From Pholiota molesta (lineage: Eukaryota > Basidiomycota > Agaricomycetes > Agaricales > Strophariaceae), in contig JACGCK010000041.1 in NCBI GenBank assembly GCA_014925825.1, forward strand, positions 186,001 to 250,000: a stretch of 64,000 bases of DNA. Direction: 5' to 3'. This document shows positions 34,344 to 45,563 of the stretch, in pieces. Made by a program: the position numbers and the translations under genes. The stretch's first letter is position 1. Each line of letters begins with the position of its first letter. The notes beneath the pieces were generated by a model. The model had not been told where the DNA came from, searched no databases, and saw only the letters and a list, made by a program, of their open reading frames with translations.

Positions 34344-37193
34344 TTAGTGTCCTACAAGGGGGACATAATCTGTCAGTCTGAGAGTTTTCAGCGAATCAAC
34401 AAAACTGACGATCTTGTGCGAAGAACCTAGTTGGGGTTTTTGGCTGTATCGAGGGTGTAGTATTTTTCTGAAAAAGTATGGCTGCGCCGTCAAAATCACG
34501 TCCAAGTGATAAGCAACGAATGACGCTACCCACCTTAAAGAACTCAGAAGTTCTTGGTATGTTTGTTCTGGTTTATTGGCTGTTGCGAATCAGTATAACA
34601 ATAATAGAAGACACGGAGGACAGGTACTAACTCAACGCAGTAATGAACGCCTAAGCGGATCGTCAGCCATGGACGTTCGGCGTATGAGGATAAGATGAAA
34701 ACTGACGTTACTCATGGCCCCAACAGCCACTCCGCCTTGGAAGGTATCTGCACTTGTCTGGTCGTCCATACAACCCGACCACGATATCTAAGTGCTAGTT
34801 GAGAGCCATATCGATGAGATGGGAAGCGCGAGCTTACGACATCCGCAGGAGTGGCCTTGGTCTGCCATTGTTTTGCACTGACGTGCATTCCCTTCAATCG
34901 GGCATGGGAGGAGTACTATCAAATTTGAGCTTAGTATTTCATGGCTGTACGTATTATGATCATAGGGCCTACCATGTATAGAAGATCTGTTATTACGCAT
35001 TAGCACAAAGGGGTTGAACGCAATGAGAAAAAAAAAAAGTTAGACAGACCCAGTACTGTTCCAGAATGGCACGCCTTCGTTTTCATCAAGTTCAAGAGCA
35101 ATAAGTGTTAAATCCATATATTGAACTTACATCGAATAACGCCTGAAAATCAATCGAGGTTTGCCAGAGCTCTCAAAATAGACGATATAGAAAGTACTCA
35201 CTGTTAACCGACATCCTTTCGGTAGCGGCTTCACCTAAATAAACCTTGTCAAATGGCCGTCACAAAACGTTGAGCACATGAGCTGTACCATAATCTCGTT
35301 TAGGGTCTGAAAATAACAGCACACCATGAGTAGAGCAGATGAAGGTATGAAAACTCCACGCACATCATCCACAATATGCCCACTGGTCTGATAATCCATC
35401 GGAAAGATCACTACACACATGAACAAACGATACCAATGAGCGCCTAGATTCCGCAAGCCCACTAACTCCGCCTTCGGCGCGAATGAACTCCACATACAGA
35501 GGCAGAACATCGACGCCATGGCTTTTAAATTGAAAATGTGATGGTTATCACTTACCTTCGTCCCAGCCGTCTACTTCATCGCCGTCCAAGTCCTTCGTTT
35601 GTCCACCATGTCCAGAATCTGGACGGGAAGAGGGTCAATAAAGACAACAGAAATCGAGCATGACAAACGAGATCGAAGCGGGGATCAACTTGTATGAACG
35701 TAGATCCGATTCATGCAGGTCAACCGGTCACAAGTCAGGATCCCTCCGTTGCACACAATGCCGGTGAGAGCGGGAGCGGGAGCGGAACTACGATTTGACC
35801 CAACATTCTTGGAAGACGTCACTAGAACGGAAAACGAAAGCGTCACCGGCAACTTACAGTGGAAGAATAGCGCGTCATTTTGCTTCGCGCCTTTCACCAG
35901 CCAGCGAATTGCGTTGATCATGTTACTTTTGGTGGGTAAAGACCGCGGATCTCGAGAGTCGTCGGTGAGGATGACGATATCCTCTGGTTTGTAGTTTCCA
36001 TGGTCTATGAGTACCGGTGAGTAGAAGGAAGGCGTTGATGGTTGGTAAGTTTGCTTTGGTCAAAAAGTACGGAGTTAGACGCACCGATCAAGAAGCGCCT
36101 AACATGTTTCGCGTCATTAACACAGCCTCGAAGCTCGTTTGGCTGGCCAAAATAATTAATCCCAATCTACACCACCCGCAAAGAAAGATAGATCAGAACC
36201 CGACTTCCCTCCAACGCCCGCTATGAATTGAACAGCACTCACACACAGCGCCTTCCGTCTCCCCGAACACGTCGAGTATCGGAAATTCGGATTGCGGGGG
36301 TCCTCCACATATCCGTGCTTGTGTCCACTGTGCCCCGCCTCATTCGGTTGGACATACCCTACCGGGAGCTGCGGCTGCGAGTTAGTCCTTCGCCGATGGT
36401 GCGATTTCGTCAATACTGCTTTTTTCTGGAACTCCAGCGCTAAGGCATCTACAGAGGCCTTGCGGGAAGGGCCCGATGGGATGACGGCCGGTCGAGACCG
36501 TGCAAAATGGACCCGCTGCGGTGTCATTACCGCTGGGTTAGAAGAGGAAGTGTAGCCGGACGGGTATGTGAAGGATGGCGTCATCGGGCTCGCGAGGGGC
36601 ATAGTAGGTACTTGACCCTCCGAATGCGAATGGCCGTGTGGGTGTGTATGCTTGTGCTTCGTATGGTGCTTCGAGTGGTGGACGACATGGACGACATGTT
36701 GAGTCGGGTATTGCATGCTGGGGCTTGGAATTCTCGGCGGTATCGAGCTCGACGGAAAATCTCGAGTTCTAGTCGAGCAAGAATTTGGTAAGAGGAGGTT
36801 TACATTCATTGTATGAGCACGTCTTCCACGCAATATGATTTCGAACTTACAGATATTGACCATATACTGGAGCCACTGGGGCCGAGGGAGGATAATAAGG
36901 GCTCGTTGGTGTTGTATACCCATAGCTGTATGGATCCGGATGGAAGGGCGGGGCTGAATATGAATGGCTGCAAATATACAACGTTGACGAACGCGTGGTT
37001 CATCTTTATGATGTGCGTATTATAACTCACGCAATGGGGAAGCTATCGTGGATCCGTGTATGTTCAGATGAGCTATTCAACGAAAGACATCTAGAAAAAC
37101 GTACGCAGGACTGGGTGTTCTCAATCGTGGTGGGTGAGGCGATCTACTTCGTTCTCTACGCTTCATCTCTTGACCGTGGAAGTCCCACATCAT
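34344..37193 (-). CDS. MCA1: Type I metacaspase (Pro/His-rich prodomain)
   Basis: Twelve or more exons spliced in phase. The prodomain (start 37193, MMWDFHGQEMKRRERSRSPH) is rich in Tyr, Pro and His, with YGYTTPTSPYYPPSAP and HHTKHKHTHPHGHSHSEG. The p20-like domain has CSGRRKALCIGINYFGQPNE, LRGCVNDAKHVRRFLI, EDIVILTDDSRDPRSLPTKS and NDALFFHYSGHGGQTKDLDG with the catalytic His. GDEVDGWDE and VIFPMDYQTSGHIVDD follow, then LFDACHSGTVLDL with the catalytic Cys (DACHSG, where DSCHSG is commoner). Later blocks are ISWSGCMDDQTSADTFQGG, QTYQELLSSLR and YSQKPQLGSSH. Metacaspases cut after Arg or Lys, need calcium, and act in stress, aggregate clearance and cell death. The last dozen residues and the first exon are uncertain. 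One intron (35619-35857, 239 bases) is unusually long here. Confidence 0.83.
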
Positions 37194-39636
37194 CTTGGTA
37201 TTCAGTTAGGTAGGTCGGTTTCGAGGTTGAAGACAATGAGGCGAGTGGTGTTCCGAGCAAGAGAAATACTGTTACAGGGGGCCGCAACCTGGATTAAGAG
37301 GCGAGTTATTGAGTAAGCTTCGAGTCAGGACCCAACCTGCCGTCTTACTCGGGCGTCAGGACCAAGGATGCCTTGAACTCATACGCGACAAGTTCGCGTG
37401 ATCTGCCAGGATGGTGATTTACTAACCCACAATGCAAACGCAGTCAAGAATGATCCCACGGCGCTCCATCCAAGGACGAGAAAACCGACAACCTGTCCCA
37501 CGTTGCGACAGCATCGGCGCTGAGAAACCTATATTTGGGCGCCGTATGTCCGTATCAACTCCCCCGCAAGGCCCTCTTTGACGTTGGGCGGCGAAGGTGT
37601 GCAAGATTTACTGAACTGCTGAGAAAATGAGCAAACAGGAAATCTTGAAATTAAGTTTCTGAGACGTGCGTTGGAAAGAAATGCCATGCCTTCGTCTGCC
37701 TTCGTGGGTTATTCAGAGACAAAAAAAAACGAAGGAAGGCGTTTGAAACCTTTTGATATCAAGTTCTCAGCACAGGTCGAGTTTTTCTGGTCAGGGGAAC
37801 GGAAGAAGTCGGATGCAATCGACGAACAAGTGGTGGATTGTGGATTGTCAGTGTCACCTTCGCGGTCAATCATGTCAAGTGATAGATTTCCCATCACTAA
37901 TTCATTAAATCATTTCCATCTCCGTTCGAAAATCCCAATCTACATAGCCACTTTCAATTCTGCTCAGGAACTATCAGGACCCCTGAAAGTTCACCAAAGT
38001 GTCTGATCCTTGGTGGTGAAAAAATTCACACGATTCTCGAGTTTATCTGTGCATCGTTTGGATGATTGGGAGCCTTTTTCGAAAAAAAAATCTTGCGAAA
38101 AAGGTCAATTTCTATCCAAACATTCCCAAAAATGCAATTTTTATCCGGACCATAGATTGGCCCTTGGAGAGCGCATCTCTGGGTTTTTTTCTTCAACATT
38201 GCGCCTACGGCTTCTTTCGATGTATCTGCCCATCTTCTCCGCTGGGTGCAACACGATTTCATACCAAAGTCATCCACCAGCATGCCATCTTTGCTCAGAA
38301 TGCCTCAAAATAGCTCGGATCAGACATTTTGGTGCATTTTCAGGGGTCCTGAACTATCCAAAAACTATTTCTGCTTGCAACTGTTCAGTTCTGGAAACAA
38401 GATCGATGTGCAAATCAAGTTTGATTTCATTGTGGACCCCGTTTTCTGTATCAGCAGCCGTACTCACAAAACGCCCAGCTTCAACATGACCACATTGGAG
38501 CTCCCCGCAGACTCGAATCGCACTGCAGGGACCACTTGCGCCTTGCTAGCGCCACTGTGTATGGTCATCGTGGAGACTTTAAGCTACGACGGATGCGTTA
38601 TGCGATGTACTGAGTAGATGGTGGACGCACAGCTGCCTGATAGTCACCGATAATCACCGATAATCGTGAAATCGACCTTACATCAATCATATCAGCAGGC
38701 TATTCCGAGCTTTTGAACAGTCGACGACTGGACTATACCTAAAAAGGGAATAGATCGTCAATTGACATGTCATGTACAAATGAGCGCTTAGGACCAGGTA
38801 TTCAGTATGGGGCCACATAGGAATTATGATTGGAATTCAACGTTTGTTCCTGGTAAAACTACCTTGAGCTTGCAGTGACTCTTTGCTTCAAGTGATTTAA
38901 TTGAAAATATGTAACGCCACTCCAGGCTCCAAGGACCTAAGTATCTCGAAGTGTACGAAATATCATTCATTTGATTTTCTGATGCGTCCACGCCTGTACG
39001 AAGTCGCAGATTAGCTTCCAATATATTTTCATGGCCAAGTGTTGTTACCATCAAGTACAAAGTACTTACAGGTTGAAAAAAGAGTTCTTCTGGTCAGATT
39101 TGTGTCAGATAATCCATTGCTTGGCGTACCACCTTGATCGGAACGTCAATGCGCCGCCTTCTGTCCTACAACTGTGCTGCGGTCTGTGCCCGCATCTCAT
39201 CTAAATTTACACATTATCTTATCTACCATTCCAGTAGACAGGATGTCCGGCGTAGTGAGGTCTTATTTCCACGCTAAGTGGTCCGCGTTGAGCTTGTTCG
39301 TTGAAACTTCAACTTGGCGCTGAACTTTTGGAATCACAATCGGAGGGTAATTTCTTTCTCAAATACCGAGGTACTGGCCATGGCGAAGCTAGCTGATATT
39401 ACCAAACAATCACAGGATGATTATCATTCAAAGTAACTTTGTAGGGAGTGTTTCAATTAACTGCAGCACATGCGATCCTTCTACTATGTACTCTAAAGTT
39501 AGCCTTCACAGCTTCTCCCGCCTGAAACGGGTCCGCTGAAAGCTGTCCGCGAGCGATAAGGTTATAAACAGCCGCTTTCATGAATCTATAACCTCAAGTC
39601 CTCCGACCTGCAATCGAACGACCCACTACATCGAAA
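37194..39636. other. Intergenic region with a long inverted repeat
   Basis: No gene supported. A frame at 38010-38489 shows no domain or codon bias and lies inside the inverted-repeat unit described separately. A TATAAA at 39563-39568, 69 bases before the next start codon, is the likely promoter of the DUF6533 gene. Confidence 0.45.
37965..38358. repeat. Imperfect inverted repeat with about 45-base arms (foldback or MITE-like)
   Basis: The left arm (37965-38009, starting CAGGAACTATCAGGACCCCT and ending GTGTCTGATCC) is the reverse complement of the right arm (38317-38358, GGATCAGACATTTTGGTG to GGTCCTGAACTATCC) with a handful of mismatches. The 307 bases between encode no recognisable protein and are rich in A and T runs. 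Confidence 0.7.
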
Positions 39637-41391
39637 ATGCCTCCTTTCCAGGTCTATGAGTTGTAAGCTTCGATTACTTCGCTTATCCAAAGGTTCTTGC
39701 TCATCTTTCTTAGTGCTTTTGTCTGCTGCAGCATTGCGGCAGTTAGTGCGTATCTCACTAAAGCCAAAACCCGTTTCTAGTGCTTATTTGCTTAACAGGT
39801 CTTCTTGCTTGGGATCATATCATCACGCTTGATGCAGAGGTCTCCAAAATCTGGTCCAAAAAATTCTCCGGACCGACAGCGCTTTATGCCCTTCTCAGAT
39901 ATGGAACTCTTGTCGAGAAAATAGCCGTTATGCTACTCGCGTCGTGGTATATGACAGAGAGAGTACGTTTCTTCGGCATCTCAAAATCTTCACTCTCATA
40001 TTGTGACTGTTTTTAGGGATGCGACATTGCTGTTCGCTTCCAGATATTCCCTATGGTACTGAGGACGTTGGCATTCAATGGTCCGTCCGAGCTTCTCGTT
40101 TTCGCCGAGGAGTACTACGACTGACAATATGATACTAGTGTTTTCCGCCCTTCGTGTGTACGCCCTCATGGGAAACAAATTACCACTGGCAATTTTTGTG
40201 CTCCTACTTTGTCTACCGTCGTTGATAACCCCCGCAGTACGCGTGGCATAATCTTTGACAGACTATCAACTAACGCATGGATAATATTCCAACAGTACGT
40301 CTATGCGCACCAATGGTCCTCAGGAGTCGATCGATACGGATGTGAACTATCATATCTCGCTTCCCAACCTGTCCACGACCGATGTGTATGTATCCATTTT
40401 TCAGTGAGAAGATTGTATATGTGTTAACACCTCCTACTGTTAGGAGTAACACCATTGCTGCTGCATTATTCCAAGCTCACTATCAACAATCATACCAGTG
40501 CGGATCTCTGGTATCTTGGCCGATCTTTTGGCGGAGATCATCGTCATTGGAGTGACGTTCAGGAAGACCGCTCATATTCGAGGAAACCTTCCTCTTGATA
40601 AACAAAGCAAGCTTCCGAGTCTTTCGGGATTGATCCTTCGAGATGGTGAGATGACCTTTGGTACTCGCGGATGATTTACTGAATTGTTTTTTTAGGAACG
40701 CTCTACTTCGTGTGAGAATACATGGCGACTTATATGTCTATCGTGTACAAAGCTGATAATCTGATAGTGCTTTGCTGATTTTGTCGCTTGCTGATATGTT
40801 GGTTCTCATCGTGAGTCGCTATTTAGTTCTGGATTCAAATTTTTTTTAAAAATCAACAGTTTGACCATGTGGTAAGAACTCGATGGCATCGAAAATCTCG
40901 CTAGCTCACTTCTTGGAAAATTGACACAGCCCCAAGCCGTCGTAGGCTATGACTACTGGGTAGTGCCGTACTATACACCAGTGTAAGACCTTTTTATTCA
41001 TTCAAATATCGGACGATTGACTTATTTTGTCTGTAGATTCCGTACGATTATTATCTGCCGCTTCCTCCTTACCCTGCGGGCCATCTATCAAGGCGGCGAT
41101 GAGGAGGAAGACAACGAGAAATCGCAAATTGGAACACTCCGATTTGCCTCAAGGGTTGTAGGAAGCCTAGGTGCGCCCGTGGAGACCAATTCCACACGGT
41201 TTGCAGATGGAAGCGAGGATGATGACTACGACGAAGAAATCATGTATTCCAGGGATCCTCTGGCCGCGGGGTTAGTATCTGAAGGATCCTCCAAGGCCGA
41301 GGACAACTGTCAAGAAAAATTGAGGCATAGCTCTCATGGCACACGCATCTCCGATGATACAGAGGCTGCAATTGGAAGCAACGTCGCTTAG
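39637..41391 (+). CDS. DUF6533-type seven-helix membrane protein
   Basis: MPPFQVYE starts a short first exon. Splicing gives AVSLLAWDHIITLDAEVSKIW, the DUF6533 signature seen throughout Agaricomycetes, then ALYALLRYGTLVEKIAVMLLAS. Further helices are FPMVLRTLAFNVFSALRVYA, KLPLAIFVLLLCLPSLIT, RISGILADLLAEIIVIGVTF and ALLILSLADMLVLI. After the last helix (FRTIIICRFLLTLRAIYQ) a hydrophilic tail of about 110 residues is rich in Asp, Glu and Ser (SEDDDYDEEIMYSRDPLAAG). Seven helices with a cytosolic tail suggest a receptor-like or scaffold role, but no function is established. The exon around 40300-40390 (outer loop with a GC pair) has an ambiguous frame; everything else keeps phase. Confidence 0.75.
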
Positions 41392-41744
41392 AAACTTCCA
41401 ATGTGTGCTCAATACCAAACTTCGGGCCTAAAGTAAGTATTATAGTTATAGTGTCTTTAAAATCGTACTTTACAGACGAATAGGTCGCTTAACCTATTTA
41501 TTATGACTGTAGTACAGTAATCACAATTCAATGTCAAATGTCAAATGACCGGATTTCTCATGGTGAAATGAAAGCAATGCGGTATTTCCGCGGACATAAT
41601 TATTCTGAACATGGCCATGAATACTAAATTCGCTGTTTGAGCGCCTCCATTCAACTTCATTTCAATCATGTGATACTAAGAGGAATTTTCTGATTTGTTA
41701 TCAGTGATCAACTTGAATGTCATCGCATGTTCTGTGATCGCCAA

Positions 41745-41752
41745 TATAAAAG
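41745..41752 (+). promoter_or_regulatory. TATA box of the classical SDR gene
   Basis: TATAAAAG lies 60-67 bases before the ATG at 41812 in a spacer otherwise without such a word. Confidence 0.45.
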
Positions 41753-41811
41753 ACACCATAACTTGCTAGGCGACACATTCACCGAATTCCATTTTTGCGC
41801 TTGTACACACA

Positions 41812-43110
41812 ATGGCGTCTCAACTTGTCTGGCTTATCACAGGAACCTCGTATGTTTATTCTATCACCCAAAATTTTGCGCCGTCCTTTACCTTTCCTAC
41901 GCATGCGAACTAAATAGGTCAGGTCTTGGAAGGCAGCTGGCGCTTGAGGCATTGGAGCGTGGTGAAAAAGTCATCGCGACTGGGCGCGCGCGCTCGATCG
42001 ACAAGTTGGACGACCTCAAAGCACGGGGAGCGGACATCGTTGAATTGGATGTGACGTCGCCGTTAGAAACGCTGCATGAAGCGGCGAAAAAGGCCGTCGC
42101 TATCCATGGAAGAATTGATGTGCTTGTGAATAACGCAGGTGAGCTCGCTGTGCGCTATATTTTATGTAGCCTCGACTTTTGACAATCATGATAGGCTATA
42201 TTTTGGTTGGCGCCATCGAAGAGAGCACGTACGTTCCACGATAGGATCTATAAAGATCTGTAATCCATGTTCGTACTCACCCGAATCATCCTGTAGACCA
42301 GAGGAAACGCTTGATCAATTCAAGTGAGTAGGATTCAATACATGAATGAAATTTCTCTTGACCCATCTTATAAACATCTGATATTTAGCACCAATGTGTT
42401 TGGCGCTTTAAATGTTACCAGAGCGTTCCTTCCTTACATGCGGGAGAAGAAAACTGGTACCGTTGTTTGGATTGGTTCTTTAGGTGGCTGGAGGTAAGCT
42501 TTCTATCACTTTATGCTGCTAAGCAGGTGATATTGACTTGCAATGCAAGATCGGTACCTTATGCAGGCCTTTATGGCACCACGAAATGGGCGCTTCGAGG
42601 TATGTGCCACAACATATGCCACAAAATACCGAATGGAATTAATGAAAATTACATTAATCACACTTTCTAGGTATTTCTGCGAGTCTTCAAGACGAAATCT
42701 CGCCGCTAGGACTTCGAAGCATTTGTATCGACTTTGGTTACTTCCGTACCTCGTTCCTTGAGGCCGATCAACGTAAACCCAAAGTGGCGAGGATCTCGGA
42801 TTATCAGGAGACATCCGAGCGTGTTGAAGCGGCGCTGCAAGGTGAATTATCCCTGATATCGTGTTCCTCGAGATTACTTAGGAAAATTATGACGACTACA
42901 GCGTATAACGGCAAGCAGCCCGGAGACCCTCTCAAGGGCGTCAAGATAATGGTCGATGTTGTGCGAGGAGAAGGGCAGGCCGCGGGGAAAGAATTTCCTA
43001 CTGCGCTTGCGCTTGGGACGGACTGCTACACGGTGGTGAAGGCAGAATCGGAGCGGTCACTGAGACTGTTGGAAGAGTGGAAAGAAGTTTCGGCGAGCAC
43101 CGACTTCTAA
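41812..43110 (+). CDS. Classical short-chain dehydrogenase/reductase
   Basis: MASQLVWLITGTSSGLG contains the TGxxxGxG cofactor motif across the first intron. LEALERGEKVIATGRARSID follows, where the Arg suggests NADP(H). Then come DVTSPLETLHEA, GRIDVLVNNAGYI (NNAG motif), FNTNVFGALNVTRAFLPYMR, WIGSLGGW (catalytic Ser) and YAGLYGTTKWALRG with the YxxxK pair. SASLQDEISPLGLRSICIDF and YFRTSFLEADQRKP complete the fold; the C-terminus ends EEWKEVSASTDF. Length is about 285 residues over seven or eight exons. This group often oxidises or reduces small hydroxy or keto compounds. It is the gene before the hydrolase cluster and could act on related metabolites, but that is inference. Confidence 0.85.
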
Positions 43111-43439
43111 ATAATTAGAATAAACGCAAAAATGAAGTTCTGCTCTCATAAATGAGATATTGGAGGAAATAACAATGCCTCAAATTCAGTTCAACTGATA
43201 TTAATTGAAACGTGTTAGAAGATAGGTTCCATTCATGGCAGACTCAAGTATTTGAAAGAAAGGGGAAACCACATTGACAAAGGCAAAGGTGAAATTCATC
43301 ATGGGTCGCGAATGGTCGAAGGAGCGGGTCTGGTCACCAGATTCAAGTGATGCGACAAGCTCAGACTGCGGGGGAGTAAAAGCTCTGGTATGACCAATGT
43401 ACATCGTTCACCTACTAGGACCAGGGGTACCGCCTGTAG

Positions 43440-43620
43440 CGCTAAGTGTTGAACGTTTGAACGTTGAACGCGTGAACGTTGAACATTGAAATTTTGAAAT
43501 TTTGAAACGTCGACGCGTCGACGCGTTGAAGCGCGTTGATGCGTTGAAGCGCATTGACGCGTTGACGCGTTGAAGTGCGTTGATGCGTTGAAGTGCGTTG
43601 ATGCGTTGACGCGTTCTTTG
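43440..43620. repeat. Low-complexity GTTGAACGTT / ACGCGTTGA repeat tract
   Basis: Begins as GTTGAACGTTTGAACGTTGAACGCG and drifts into about ten copies of a GCGTTGA(A/T)GCG-type word, including five ACGCGT hexamers. It is the longest example of the motif seen in other spacers. Frames here encode only NASTHFNAST-type repeats and are not genes. Confidence 0.75.
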
Positions 43621-43878
43621 GTCATGTTGTTTACAAACTTCCCCGGAAGTCATCCGAGCGGGAAACGAACCGTCCTTCTCGTCCCCGCGTCACGTCAGAA
43701 TCTTCAGTCACCAACACCACACTACCAGCTCCCAGGTCATTGTCAGTTTTCGAGAATGCATAAGAATCTTCTAAATGACTACCCTACGCACTCCCCTCAA
43801 TCACCTCGCCATAGCTCGCCATGCTGTCCCACTACGAGCCGCCTTATCCCATTCCCACCATAGATTCAGATTCATCCA

Positions 43879-43886
43879 TATAAAAG
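43879..43886 (+). promoter_or_regulatory. TATA box of the first dienelactone hydrolase
   Basis: TATAAAAG ends 81 bases before the ATG at 43967. It argues that 43967, where the paralogues also start, is the true initiation codon. Confidence 0.45.
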
Positions 43887-43966
43887 CGCCAATCTCGGAA
43901 TCCATTCGTTATCTTCCCTCGTCCGCATCTTTACTGCCGAACCATCGTATCCCACGCGCATCGAAG

Positions 43967-45172
43967 ATGTCCACGTCCACGTCGCCCGCCATCGCAGGCC
44001 CGATCAGCGACCACTGTGCGCAGGGGGTGAAGCACACCGGGGAAGCCGTTGGGCGGGTGGAGACGATCGCGGGGGTCGAGACCTACATCTCCGACCCCCC
44101 TGCCGGTACACCGGGCCCGAAGAAGGTCATCCTCTATTTCGCGGACATCTTCAGCCCTCTGTTCATCAACGCGAAGCTGCTGCAAGATTATTTCGCATCG
44201 CAGGGTGCGTATTTTGGGGTTTAGCGTGCGGGGCTTGGCTGATCTGTGTGGGTTATGCGTAGGGTTCTACGTCTTGGGCCTTGATTACTTTTTCGGAGAC
44301 CCGGTGCAGAACCACGCCGACGAGCCCGGGTTTGATAGGGCTGCGTGGGTCAAGAAGGTCAAGGGCCTCGCGGATGAAGCGACGCCGAGGTGGATTGACG
44401 CGGTCCGGGAAAAATACGGTGTGTGGCCAACGAGTTCGTCGGCTTGCTTTTTAGAGCTAACATCTGCGCATACTAGGCGAAGACGCAAAGTACGCCGCAG
44501 TTGGTCCGTCTTTGCACACGCATATATTGACATGGTTGGTCTTGAACTGACGCGGTTCTGCCCATAGGGTATTGCTTCGGTGGTCCTTATGCTCTCGAAC
44601 TCGCAACCACCGACAAGGTCGTCGCAGGTACGCTTTTGACCATCTTCAGACTAAGGAGAGACGTCTGACAGCTTTATACAGCCGCTTTCGCCCACCCTGC
44701 TTCTCTGAACGAAGATCACTTCAAACAACTAAAAAGTAAGAACATCCATACGCCAGTTCTCGTATCCCCACTAACAGCCCCTCTAATCCATAGAGCCCCT
44801 CCTTCTCTCCTGCGCTGGTCCGTATCCCATTCCCCGCCGCACCACCCCAGCCGCTACGTTCTGCCACTGACTCACTAATTTTATTGTAGAGACGGATAGA
44901 ACCTTCCCCGCCGCGTCGCGCCACCGCGCGGAGGACATCCTCGCTGAGATCAAGGCGACGTACCACGTGCAGCTCTTCTCCGGCGTGAGCCACGGGTTCG
45001 CGACGCGTGGGGACCCGAATGTGGAGAACGAACGTACGTGGAAATTTGACGGTCATATCTGGCGGTTGAGAGCGTGGCTGACTTTGATCGATTGTGTGTT
45101 GTAGGTTGGGCAAAGGAAGAGTCGGCCCGGAGTATTGTGGGGTGGTTCAAGAGGTTCGCTGATAGTTCGTAG
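43967..45172 (+). CDS. Dienelactone hydrolase family protein, copy 1
   Basis: MSTSTSPAIAGPISDHCAQG opens the protein, followed by GVETYISDPP and KKVILYFADIFSPLFINAKL. Small exons then give GFYVLGLDYFFGDPVQNH, YCFGGPYALELATTDKVVA (nucleophile Cys), AAFAHPASLNEDHFKQLK, KPLLLSCAETDRTFPAASRH (acid Asp) and FSGVSHGFATRGDP (catalytic His), ending IVGWFKRFADSS. The Cys-Asp-His triad and length (about 250 residues) fit an active enzyme. The family opens the lactone ring of dienelactones to maleylacetate in aromatic breakdown; fungal members also hydrolyse other esters. It is first of three tandem copies on the same strand; its 3' part is nearly identical to the fragment at 63728-64000. Confidence 0.87.
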
Positions 45173-45563
45173 GGTTTCGGCCACCGAATAGGGAAGAAGG
45201 GAAAGAGCATGTAATGTTATCGCGTTGTTTCAATCAAGTCCTACTCCATGAACGCGTCATATTCCCTCGAGATTGTGAATCGGCCAACAAGCTTCGTTAT
45301 CTGTCGAGTTTTCAATAACTGCCCACCACGCTCACATGGAGGTTTGGGCTTCCGATTCTCATGATATAATTGAATCTGGTTGAATCCTCTTCAGTTGACA
45401 AATCTTCGCGCTGACGTTCTCATGTACAGATATTGCGAGCTTCGTAGACTGCGCTTGAAGGATTCCTTCCCATAAGCCCATTCTCACCCCAAAAAAACCT
45501 CCACGGCCACGCCCCTTCCCTCCATCGACACTACCTCAACCACACCAAGCAGGTCCCGCAGTT

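Larger units (their letters stand above)
43111..43966. other. Spacer and promoter of the first dienelactone hydrolase
   Basis: It contains the GTTGA/ACGCGT low-complexity tract at 43440-43620 and a TATA box at 43879-43886. An upstream in-frame ATG at 43775 exists, but its 64 extra residues span the TATA box, so I do not include them in the gene. Confidence 0.5.

Noticed and set aside
38010..38489. A 159-residue frame between the metacaspase and the DUF6533 gene
   Set aside because: No recognisable domain, poor codon bias, and it overlaps one arm of an inverted repeat.
43775..43966. N-terminal extension of hydrolase copy 1 that looks like a mitochondrial presequence
   Set aside because: It spans a TATAAAAG box 81-88 bases before the next in-frame ATG, and both paralogues start at the later position.
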